Shown here piece by piece: positions 7,824 through 15,914 of a DNA stretch of 40,056 nt. The stretch lies in contig MKTK01000006.1 of NCBI GenBank assembly GCA_001898255.1, forward strand, positions 215,835 to 255,890, given 5' to 3'. Every line of letters begins with the position of its first letter. Within the stretch, counting starts at the first letter, position 1. This stretch comes from Chryseobacterium sp. 39-10 (GTDB taxonomy: Bacteria > Bacteroidota > Bacteroidia > Flavobacteriales > Weeksellaceae). Under the pieces are notes generated by a model that searched no databases, was not told where the DNA came from, and saw only the letters and a program-made list of their open reading frames with translations. The translations under genes and the position numbers were made by a program.

Positions 7824-10800
7824 TTAATTTCTGTTTTTTAATAGAAGCCAGCCACTTAAAAGTCGTCCGTCCGAAACTTTAATAATGTACCAGTAATTTC
7901 CTGTAGAAAGGTTCTGTGAGTTGTGTTTTCCGTCCCATTCAAAAGGTCCATTCGTTATTTTTCTCAAAACACACCTTCCAAATCTATCGAATACTGATAT
8001 TTCGGAGTTGGGATAATTTTCAATGCCATCTATTTTCCATGTATCGTTTACACCATCAGCATTTGGCGTAAATACGTTCGGTACATTAAAAATGGAAAAA
8101 GTCATAAAACCGATGATACAACCACCTACTGTTTTTACATAAACAGTATGACTGCCGTTGCTCAGGTTTTTAAAAATATTTGAGTTTTGCCATGTCAATT
8201 GATCCAATGAAAATAAGAAATCACCAGAGCGAGATAGAATAACCGTCGCATTATTGTTGATGATATCCACACGTACTAAAGTCGCCAGAACAGTTTTCTT
8301 AATCACCGTAGTTGCAGAGTTTTCACACCCTAGATTAGTGGTTATTTTTACCGTGTATGTTCCTGGAGTAGTTACTTTTAGCACTTGCGAAGTATCAATC
8401 ACTGTGGGATTTCCATCCTTTGTCCAAGCGTACGTAAAGCCACTTCCCGCATCCAAATTGATAAATTGACCGTCACAAATTTCTTGTTCTGTCGGTAAAC
8501 TAATACTTGGTTTCGGTTGCATTGTGAGCATTAATTTAAAATACGTAAAACAGCCCAATGCATTACTGATTTTAATGTTGAACACATTTGTTCCCATTAG
8601 AAGACGCACTTTTGAAGCATCTAGAATCTGTTGATTGCCCGCATCGTAAAAATCAAAACTATAATCACTGGGATTTGTAATTAAATTCCCTTCATAATCA
8701 TGCAGATTTACTTCTTTAAAGTTTGCCGTAGTATCATTACAAAAGGTTTCTGGATAATCATTTCCTGGAATTCCACCATTGGTAATAGAAACTTGCACTG
8801 CTAGCCTAAGAACACTTTCACAACCATTGATAGTTTGACTTGCATAGTACGTTGCGCCATCAATCAATGGATTAGTAGCTGATAAAAGAATATTCGAAGC
8901 GGTATACCATTTTACATTTTGCCCGTTTACTACAAGTTGAGCAACCGCAGGATGGGACGCTGCACAAAACGTTTGCAAGGCAATTCCGGTAGGCGAATTT
9001 GGATTTTGAATAGATACAAGAACCTCTGCCCTATTACTTTCGCAACCATTTAAGGTCTGGCTAGCGTAGTATTTTTGACCATCAACCAATGGCGTGTTAG
9101 CATTTAAAGGATTTCCCAGTGCGTCATACCATTTAATAGCAGTTCCTGCAATAAGAATATTCGATATTTTAGGATTTGCAATTTGACAAAAGTTTTGCGT
9201 AGCATTAACAATCGGAAGCGGCTCACTGGCGATAATCACGTTTTGAGTTTGCGTGGAGATATTTCCATTACCATCATCATAAGACCAAGTAATGGTATAA
9301 TTCCCTGGTAGCGTATACTGCAAAGGGCTTGTTGTTGTAGCCACAATAGCTCCTGCGCACGCATCTGTAGCTGTAGGAATAGAAGTGATCACGGTAGTAC
9401 AATTTCCCGTAATGGTGGGTAAAACAGCCGCATTAGGAATGGGGGCCGATTTGTCTTCTACTTTTAATGTTACTGTAAAAGTTCCGTCACAATTTCCTGT
9501 TCCCGTAATCGTGCATGAGTAAACGCCTGCATTTGCTATTGTTGCATTTGGAATCGTAGGATTTTGCCGTGTAGATGTAAAACCATTGGGTCCCGTCCAA
9601 CTGTACGATGTACCGCCCGATGCGGTAAGTTGTATTGTAGATCCTGGACATGTTGGGGAACTAGAATTAACTAAAGTAGTTGTTCCACACTCTTTAAACT
9701 TTGCAATAAAAATATCCCAACCTCCAAGAGGTGAAGTTCCATTGGTTGATACATCTGTACCGATGTTTGCCGAAACGTTCCCACCCATATACAGATATTC
9801 GTTTTTATCCTTTGTGAAAAATACACTATCGAAACCTCCTATAGCTCCACCATAATGTGTTCCCCAAAGTTTAGTTCCATCAGGTGATATTTTTACAATG
9901 AATGGATTATTCGAGAATTGTGCATTTTGATAGGCGTCTGGCGTCGCTATATCTGCACCATAATTAGAAGTTCCAGCTAAATATACATTATTATCCTTAT
10001 CGATAAATGAAGAATAATAATTAATTGTATACGTATTGTTCAATCTATATTTGAAGAATGATTTTGAAAGAATGGTATTTGTTGCAAGATCAATCACAAA
10101 AATACCATCTTGTCTATCATTGAAGTTCATATCAAAATTACCCACAAGAATCAGTTTGTTGTCCGTAGTAATTTTACCATTATATAAAAAGTCGGTATTG
10201 GTATATCCTAAATAACTAGATTGCAGTAACGCCCCATTTTTATCAAATCGAGCATAAAGTCCATCACCAGATCCGCCCGATGTATTTTGGAATGCATTCT
10301 TTAAAGGTAAATTGTTGCATTGCGTGGTTCCAAAAACCTGCAAATTAGAATTTAAATCCAAGTTGCATGTAAGTAGTTCTGTGGAAGGACAATTTACACC
10401 TCCAAAGTAGGTTCCCCATAGTTTATTTAAATTCAAATCTGTTTTAATAATAAAACCTGTTTGCAACCATGTATTTGTATCCTGAAAACTTCCTGGCGTC
10501 GCAATACCAGAAGAACTTGTCGTAGAACCTACAAAGTAAATTCCATCATTGGAAATAGCGATATTTTTTATTTTATCCGTACCATTTCCACTAAAGGCTA
10601 CTACTTTTTTCAAAGCCCCGGCGTTTGTTAATGCATACACCTTTGCTCCGCTATTCCCTGAACTTTCACCACCAATATATAAAGTAAAATCATCAGCAAT
10701 TTTTAGATCATTTGGTCTAAAATAAACAAGTGGCTCGTTGATGTATGTTCCCCAAACTTTGTTTCCGTTGGCATCAATTTTAAAAACAAAATTATTGTAG

Positions 10801-11744
10801 GTAGAACTAATATAAGTTGTACTATAAGTACCTGATGTTGCAATCTGTGTATGACTTTGAGTAAATCCGTAGGTATATACAAAATCAGCATTGTCCGTAG
10901 TTATGCCATTCAAATTTTCGTTTTCGTCACCGCCATAATAGCTTCCCCAAATTCGGATAGGTACAGGATCTATAACCATCGTTTTATCCGATGTATTCTT
11001 GCTACTTTCAAATCCAAAAATTTGATTGCCCAAATCTTTAAAACCTACTCTTATTTCATTCTTTACAGTTCCAAACTCTTCCCAAGAATGCGGAATATTT
11101 TCCTGCATTTCACCAAAGCGCAACTTCATGGCAAGTTTGCCGTCTTGCAGTTTCGTCTTTGCACCATTAAATTTTAACTGAATATCAGAGATCTTCCCAC
11201 CAGGATGTACTACAAAATTGTACTCCACGGCCTTGGCCGTATCTTTAGGTTTAAAAAACACCAAATCCACATTAGGATAGAGATTTTTGTAGGTAATTTT
11301 TTTGTATCGATACACATTGGCTACACCCTCTGGGCGATCCGGAATCGTATAGAAATTCTCGTAATCTGCAGATCGTTCTTCCGCAACAATTTCAGGATTT
11401 GCAGTAGCATTTACGAAATCAACATCTACCCGATGATAGCGGTATTTATAATCGTATTCTGGTTTTTGATTGTCTTTTAATAGGTTCTTTTGATTCTTTT
11501 TAGAAGCCTTCCTTTCCATTTTTTCAACTTCATACACATCATAAGAAAATCCTTCCTCTTTGATCTGAACATGTAATCCAGCAGAATTAAAAAGGTATTT
11601 CACCTTAGCATTCGGCTTTCCATGCTGATCTAAAATCTGACCTTTGTTTTCGTAAAAATAATAGGCATTGTTGTGCTTTACATGCTTTTGTGCAAAAAGA
11701 AAACAACCTGCAAACAAGAAAACCAAAATGTACAAATTCTTCAT
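7824..11744 (-). CDS. Large secreted protein with SBBP propeller, Ig/HYR-like modules and T9SS type B sorting domain
   Basis: 1306-residue surface or secreted protein, probably adhesive; substrate unknown. A signal peptide (MKNLYILVFLFAGCFLFAQ) is followed by an N-terminal domain with NKGQILD and the YRYKKITYKNLYPNVDLVF segment typical of SBBP-repeat proteins. A beta-propeller-like region at about residues 245-690 has repeated YGG/LWGTYFGG motifs. An Ig-like segment (CGTTTLVNSSSPTCPG, SYSWTGPNG) precedes a HYR-like module. Two related Ig-type units carry IKWYDALGNPL and VKWYTASNILL and share YYASQTxNGCES. The C-terminal domain FTPNADGVNDTW ... ISVFDRFGRC ... WDGK is the gliding/T9SS sorting signal. 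Export would need a T9SS machinery encoded elsewhere. The gene is monocistronic. Confidence 0.9.
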   Translation of the reverse strand: MKNLYILVFLFAGCFLFAQKHVKHNNAYYFYENKGQILDQHGKPNAKVKYLFNSAGLHVQIKEEGFSYDVYEVEKMERKASKKNQKNLLKDNQKPEYDYKYRYHRVDVDFVNATANPEIVAEERSADYENFYTIPDRPEGVANVYRYKKITYKNLYPNVDLVFFKPKDTAKAVEYNFVVHPGGKISDIQLKFNGAKTKLQDGKLAMKLRFGEMQENIPHSWEEFGTVKNEIRVGFKDLGNQIFGFESSKNTSDKTMVIDPVPIRIWGSYYGGDENENLNGITTDNADFVYTYGFTQSHTQIATSGTYSTTYISSTYNNFVFKIDANGNKVWGTYINEPLVYFRPNDLKIADDFTLYIGGESSGNSGAKVYALTNAGALKKVVAFSGNGTDKIKNIAISNDGIYFVGSTTSSSGIATPGSFQDTNTWLQTGFIIKTDLNLNKLWGTYFGGVNCPSTELLTCNLDLNSNLQVFGTTQCNNLPLKNAFQNTSGGSGDGLYARFDKNGALLQSSYLGYTNTDFLYNGKITTDNKLILVGNFDMNFNDRQDGIFVIDLATNTILSKSFFKYRLNNTYTINYYSSFIDKDNNVYLAGTSNYGADIATPDAYQNAQFSNNPFIVKISPDGTKLWGTHYGGAIGGFDSVFFTKDKNEYLYMGGNVSANIGTDVSTNGTSPLGGWDIFIAKFKECGTTTLVNSSSPTCPGSTIQLTASGGTSYSWTGPNGFTSTRQNPTIPNATIANAGVYSCTITGTGNCDGTFTVTLKVEDKSAPIPNAAVLPTITGNCTTVITSIPTATDACAGAIVATTTSPLQYTLPGNYTITWSYDDGNGNISTQTQNVIIASEPLPIVNATQNFCQIANPKISNILIAGTAIKWYDALGNPLNANTPLVDGQKYYASQTLNGCESNRAEVLVSIQNPNSPTGIALQTFCAASHPAVAQLVVNGQNVKWYTASNILLSATNPLIDGATYYASQTINGCESVLRLAVQVSITNGGIPGNDYPETFCNDTTANFKEVNLHDYEGNLITNPSDYSFDFYDAGNQQILDASKVRLLMGTNVFNIKISNALGCFTYFKLMLTMQPKPSISLPTEQEICDGQFINLDAGSGFTYAWTKDGNPTVIDTSQVLKVTTPGTYTVKITTNLGCENSATTVIKKTVLATLVRVDIINNNATVILSRSGDFLFSLDQLTWQNSNIFKNLSNGSHTVYVKTVGGCIIGFMTFSIFNVPNVFTPNADGVNDTWKIDGIENYPNSEISVFDRFGRCVLRKITNGPFEWDGKHNSQNLSTGNYWYIIKVSDGRLLSGWLLLKNRN

Positions 11745-11760
11745 CTCGTATTGTGAACCG

Positions 11761-11768
11761 CAAAGGTA
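11761..11768 (-). promoter_or_regulatory. Promoter -7 box for the T9SS-sorted protein
   Basis: On the minus strand this reads TACCTTTG, a full match to TAnnTTTG, 16 nt before the ATG at 11744. This implies a very short leader. No -33 TTG is seen at the usual distance. Confidence 0.45.
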
Positions 11769-12057
11769 ATCTATTATCGATTTCGTAGAGTTGATCTTTT
11801 TGCAAAAACCACAAGAATCCTATTAAAGCTTACGCATACTAAACCGATCTTTTTTACATATAAGGTCTAAAAAATCTACCATAAGGGTCCCTGCAATCCA
11901 CTTTATTTTCAAAATGATTCATTGCTAGATCAGTGCAAAATCAACAATATTCAGCAAAGCATCAAGGGAAACAAATGCAACCAAATATGCTAACGAAACT
12001 CCCTACTCCCTACTCCCTACTCCCAACTCCCAACTCCCAACTCCCAACTCTCAACTC
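11769..12057. repeat. Intergenic region with CCCTACTC/CCCAACTC tandem tract
   Basis: No gene is seen. From about 12001 to 12058 there is a simple tandem tract: three CCTACTC-like units, then four CCCAACTC-like units, then CTCAACTC variants. It ends against the 3' end of the regulator gene. Similar heptad/octad tracts occur at 22905-23290 on the other side of the SusC module. Confidence 0.7.
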
Positions 12058-13740
12058 TCAACGCTCACCCCCCTTTCTCCACCTAATAAAATCCCCCACA
12101 CGCATCCCGTTGATCTCAAAAAACAACTTCGAAAAATGCTGCCGCGACCTGATCCCGCACTCTTCAGCCAACGCCTTAATCGTATAGTTCAGGTACTTCG
12201 TCTCGCTGCTCAACAAATGCGTAATATACCGTATTCGAAGCGTTGCAAGATAGGTCGTAAAACTCATGCCTTTTATTTCATTCACATACACCGACAGGTA
12301 ATGCGCGTTAGTGTCCAGCTGGCGGGCAACACTATGCTCGGTAATGCCCTTTTTGGTGAACATGTTTTCCCGCTCAAAGCGGTCAAGCTTCTTGCTGATC
12401 TCTTGGGCAGTCTCCGACGATAGAAAACTCTTTCGACAGCCACCGCCATCACCTGCACCTTCATCAGCACAATCCATTTCTATGGAATCATCCGGCTCAT
12501 TATAAGAACGGCTGATGCCCCGGGCGCGCACATAGCGAAAAACAGACAAGAGCAGAAAGCTAAAAATCGCCAATGCAATAAGAAAGGCAATACGAACACT
12601 CCTTTGCCAGGAATAAGATAGCGCCTCTTTCTCATCATGCAGCAACTTCAAATCATAGGATTGATGAAGCTGCTCCGACAGGTAAGGATAATCGCTCAGC
12701 AACAAACCCTCAGCCCGAAGAAGCTGATGGCTGTAATACAACTGCCGGCTTACATCCCGGTCCTGGTAATACCCAATCAGATGCTGGTAGCTGCCGTAAA
12801 CCTCAGTAGGAATAAACTGACGCCGATCAAAAATAGAATCAATCTTCCGGTAATAAACCTGGGCTCCCTCAAAATCCTGGCGGGCATCCAGAATCTGACC
12901 CAGATAATAGTAAAGAACAGCCGCCCACGCAAAATCATTTCTTTGCAAAATTTCAGGCAGTGCCTGCTCCAGATCGGCAACGGCAAGGGCATAATCACCA
13001 TTCCGAAACTTGGCAATTCCCCGGCATTTCAGGAAATACGCATGCTCAAGCGTAAAATCAGCGTCAGCCCGGCTCAGGGCAATTCCCGTCGCAATCAGGC
13101 GCTCGCTCTTATCAAAATGATGCAGATAACGGTGCATCACCACCTGCTGATGAAGCGAATTCAAGTACGCCCTCTTGTAATTATACCGCTCGTTCGCATG
13201 CTGAATCTTAAGGTGAACAGATCCATAGTAGGTAGCGCAGTCACTGAAGTGCCTTAGGGCCTCTTCGTAATAACCGAGATGCGCTTTCACAACGCCTAAA
13301 TGATAAACAATCTTATGAAGGTGGTAAAGGTCCTTCGTGTTCTTGGCATAGGAGTAAGCTTTCAGATAGTGGTACAGAGCAAATCGGTACTTCTTCTGGT
13401 AGAAATAGTAAACGATGCCTTTGCTCAAATAATCTTTACTGATGTCATCTGCGGTGCCATACCGCAAACTCGCCATCAGGGCACTGTCTGCGTAGGCTAA
13501 TTTGTGCGGAAGGTCAAACTGTCGGGCTTCCCGGTACCCTTCCAGCAGCACCGTGGTGGCGTTCTCACCTTTCGCTTTCTCAATCACCTTTGTCACATAA
13601 GGCATCGCCCGCACATCATCAACGGTCATTTCTGCGTACGCTGCCCTCAGCTCATCATAGGTTTCTTTCACTGGCGACTGCGAAAATAACAACGGCGAAC
13701 ATGCAGATAGGAGAATCAGAAAGCAGGGTAAGCTTCTCAT
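12058..13740 (-). CDS. Membrane-anchored TPR protein with C-terminal AraC-type DNA-binding domain
   Basis: 560-residue one-component regulator. A signal-like N-terminus (FLILLSACSPLLFS) leads into helical TPR-like repeats over about residues 30-370. A membrane segment (IAFLIALAIFSFLLLSVF, about 385-403) follows, then a cytoplasmic linker and an AraC/HTH_18 domain with LSVYVNEIKG, ALAEECGIRSRQHFSKLF and a basic end. The topology suggests sensing outside the membrane and DNA binding inside. It is divergent from the MauE gene; the intergenic paired palindromes at 13883-13918 are its likely target. It lies at the edge of a SusC/SusD/S9/DUF6520 module that it probably controls. G+C is visibly higher than in most of the window. 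Confidence 0.88.
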   Translation of the reverse strand: MRSLPCFLILLSACSPLLFSQSPVKETYDELRAAYAEMTVDDVRAMPYVTKVIEKAKGENATTVLLEGYREARQFDLPHKLAYADSALMASLRYGTADDISKDYLSKGIVYYFYQKKYRFALYHYLKAYSYAKNTKDLYHLHKIVYHLGVVKAHLGYYEEALRHFSDCATYYGSVHLKIQHANERYNYKRAYLNSLHQQVVMHRYLHHFDKSERLIATGIALSRADADFTLEHAYFLKCRGIAKFRNGDYALAVADLEQALPEILQRNDFAWAAVLYYYLGQILDARQDFEGAQVYYRKIDSIFDRRQFIPTEVYGSYQHLIGYYQDRDVSRQLYYSHQLLRAEGLLLSDYPYLSEQLHQSYDLKLLHDEKEALSYSWQRSVRIAFLIALAIFSFLLLSVFRYVRARGISRSYNEPDDSIEMDCADEGAGDGGGCRKSFLSSETAQEISKKLDRFERENMFTKKGITEHSVARQLDTNAHYLSVYVNEIKGMSFTTYLATLRIRYITHLLSSETKYLNYTIKALAEECGIRSRQHFSKLFFEINGMRVGDFIRWRKGGER

Positions 13741-13882
13741 GGCGACTCGTCATATCTTAATCAACTCAAAAATAGACAATTCCACAGAGATGAACCACCT
13801 TTTTCGAAAGCCGACGATAAATACGGATGCCGTCGTCCGCAACGCCCTCCAGCAAACCATTAGCAAAAAAAATTAGAGGGTG

Positions 13883-13918
13883 CCATTTTAAAATGGTAAC
13901 ATATCAATTTTAAAATGA
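13883..13918. promoter_or_regulatory. Paired palindromic operators between the AraC regulator and MauE genes
   Basis: A perfect 14-bp palindrome, CCATTTTAAAATGG (13883-13896), is followed by a second ATTTTAAAAT core (13907-13916). The centres are 22 bp apart, about two helical turns on the same DNA face. They sit about 45-75 bp upstream of the -33 element of the MauE promoter, as expected for an activator site. Binding by the adjacent regulator is inferred. Confidence 0.5.
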
Positions 13919-13957
13919 GACCATCCAACACTTTCTTTCGGCTGCCATTCCACATAA

Positions 13958-13988
13958 TTTTGATGCCATATTGCACAGACTATCATTG
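13958..13988 (+). promoter_or_regulatory. Promoter for the MauE-DUF6520 operon
   Basis: TTTTG (13958-13962), an 18-nt spacer and TATCATTG (13981-13988), one mismatch from TAnnTTTG. The ATG at 14051 is about 55 nt downstream of the predicted start. Confidence 0.5.
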
Positions 13989-14050
13989 CAAAATTTACAA
14001 ACTCAAAAATTCAATCCTGAACAAAAAACGCGAACCCCCGAACAATCACC

Positions 14051-15583
14051 ATGAAAACCATTGCACACCTTATCCCTAAAACCATCGCCGCCGGCTTCTG
14101 CGTGCTCTTCACCTATGCTGCAGTAAGCAAAGGGTTAGACTTTGAAAACTTTCAGGTTCAGCTCGCACAGTCGCCCCTGCTCAGCGCTTACGCAGGCCAA
14201 GTATCCTATGGCGTCATTGCCCTGGAACTCCTCATTACCGCCATGCTGCTCATCCCCAAAACCCAAAAAACAGGCCTCTACGCGGCTTTCGCACTCATGG
14301 TCGCTTTCACCGCATACATCTACCTCATCCTCAACTACAGCGACTTCGTGCCCTGCTCCTGTGGAGGCATCCTCGAGAAAATGGGCTGGACCCAACACCT
14401 CATCTTCAATAGCATCTGCGTAATGCTCGCAGGAACCGCTGTTGTGCTGAGGCAGAAAAACAACATGCCCATGGTCCGCAAATCCATCCTGCGCACCACT
14501 GCATGGCTGGCTATTCTTACCCTTCTCAGCTCAGGCATCATCATCGCATTGTTTTTTTCCTCAGAATACATCATCAAAAAAGAAAATAATTTTACAAGGA
14601 GGTTCCTAATGCATCCCATTATTGAGGGCCAGTCAATAACGTTAGATAATGATTTCTACTATTTTGCAGGAGCTGACAACCACAAAATTTTTCTTGGCAA
14701 TAGAATAATGCCTCAAAATCTACTTACTATAGACTCTTCAATGACTGGCGTATCCAATATGACCATTAAACTTGAACTGTTAAAATATCATTATAAAAAA
14801 CTAGAGATAAAAGTACTCGGCAACAACTACTATATTTTTGATGGTACCATACCGGTAATATTTAAAGGGAAACTTGGTAACCCTGCAAATAGGGAAATTA
14901 GTTTTGACGATGCGTTTTTTGATCAGCTTGCAATAGTTGATAGCGCCACTTTTGTCTTTAGAACGATAAGTACAAAAACAAAAGAATTGACCTTGGGTCA
15001 TCTGAATATCAATCAGAATCTAAGGAACGGGGTACATATTTTCCCTCATGTTTTACAAAAGCAAAAAGATGGTGTATTTGATAGCGACGGCTATTTATCT
15101 TGTGATAACCCGACAGGTAAAATTACCTATATATATTCATATCGAAATCAGTTTCTTGTCTTGAATCCCAAAATGGATCATATCCAGCGATTTCAAACAA
15201 TCGATACAATAAAAACCGCTGAGATCACTATTAAATCCTTATCTGATGGTAGTTTTAAAATGACTAAACCACCATTAAAAGTGAATGGACATGGTAAGGC
15301 ATACAAAGGTCTACTTTTTAATCCTGCTTATTTAATGGGTCGAAATGAATCGGTAAATAGGTGGAAAAAAAGCAAAATAATAGACATCTACAGCATTGAC
15401 TCTAAGGACTATATAGGCAGTATGTATGTAAATAATCACAAAGGATTCTCGATGAGTGACTTTGTGGTGAACGATGAAAATATGTATTTAATCGTGGGGA
15501 ATAAACTTATTAAATATCAACTCACAAGTACTTTAAAAAAGCATTTTAAAAACGGGGATGCTGAAAACCGAGTTAAAGAGTAG
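14051..15583 (+). CDS. MauE/DoxX-like membrane protein with large C-terminal extracytoplasmic domain
   Basis: The N-terminal part (about residues 1-175) has four to five membrane helices and the segment VPCSCGG, with a Cys-Ser-Cys pair at 102-104, as in MauE/DoxX-type redox-associated membrane proteins. The remaining 330 residues are soluble and rich in short beta-type repeats (for example TGKITYIYSYRNQFLVLNP), likely a propeller-like domain outside the membrane. Composition changes sharply: the membrane part is GC-rich, like the upstream regulator, while from about 14530 onward it is AT-rich. The DUF6520 gene follows after 23 nt, probably in the same transcript. The role is unknown; disulfide handling of the small Cys-containing partner is one idea. 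Confidence 0.75.
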   Translation: MKTIAHLIPKTIAAGFCVLFTYAAVSKGLDFENFQVQLAQSPLLSAYAGQVSYGVIALELLITAMLLIPKTQKTGLYAAFALMVAFTAYIYLILNYSDFVPCSCGGILEKMGWTQHLIFNSICVMLAGTAVVLRQKNNMPMVRKSILRTTAWLAILTLLSSGIIIALFFSSEYIIKKENNFTRRFLMHPIIEGQSITLDNDFYYFAGADNHKIFLGNRIMPQNLLTIDSSMTGVSNMTIKLELLKYHYKKLEIKVLGNNYYIFDGTIPVIFKGKLGNPANREISFDDAFFDQLAIVDSATFVFRTISTKTKELTLGHLNINQNLRNGVHIFPHVLQKQKDGVFDSDGYLSCDNPTGKITYIYSYRNQFLVLNPKMDHIQRFQTIDTIKTAEITIKSLSDGSFKMTKPPLKVNGHGKAYKGLLFNPAYLMGRNESVNRWKKSKIIDIYSIDSKDYIGSMYVNNHKGFSMSDFVVNDENMYLIVGNKLIKYQLTSTLKKHFKNGDAENRVKE

Positions 15584-15606
15584 GCTAATTTTAATTTTTT
15601 TTTATT

Positions 15607-15885
15607 ATGAAAAAAATTGTTTTACCTGTAATCCTAATAATTGTAGGAACAGGGTCAGCTTTTGCTACGATGATGGCAAAAAAGAGTATGACTGCGGTGA
15701 ATGGTTACAAAATCATAAACACCGGAGGAGGACAATTCACATGTGAAGACGTTGGTCAAAAATGTAGTACCACTGCAGTCGGTGATTACTGTAGATGGTC
15801 ATCAGACAACAATGTCATACTGCATGAAATTGATTCACCCGAAACAATGTGTGGGGATCCACTTTATGAACTTCCTGTACAATGA
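15607..15885 (+). CDS. Small exported Cys-containing protein, DUF6520-like
   Basis: 92 residues. The signal peptide MKKIVLPVILIIVGTGSAFA is followed by a short mature part with four Cys (CEDVGQKC, YC, MC) and the GGGQFTCEDVG segment. Length, signal peptide and position after a MauE-like gene fit the DUF6520 family of Bacteroidota; I assign this from memory of the pattern. It ends at a strong hairpin shared with the opposite-strand peptidase gene. Its function is unknown: it could be a secreted peptide, a structural component, or a substrate of the MauE partner and the S9 peptidase. Confidence 0.7.
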   Translation: MKKIVLPVILIIVGTGSAFATMMAKKSMTAVNGYKIINTGGGQFTCEDVGQKCSTTAVGDYCRWSSDNNVILHEIDSPETMCGDPLYELPVQ

Positions 15886-15889
15886 AAGG

Positions 15890-15914
15890 TAGGGCGCTAA
15901 TTGGCGCCCTATTT
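15890..15914. terminator. Bidirectional terminator between convergent DUF6520 and S9 genes
   Basis: An 8-bp perfect stem (TAGGGCGC, 15890-15897, with GCGCCCTA, 15904-15911) has a 6-nt loop and is followed by TTT on the plus strand. It overlaps the stop codon of the S9 gene. Confidence 0.7.

Noticed and set aside
12637..13257. Plus-strand 206-codon open frame
   Set aside because: Antisense of the TPR part of the AraC/TPR regulator; composition is that of a shadow frame.
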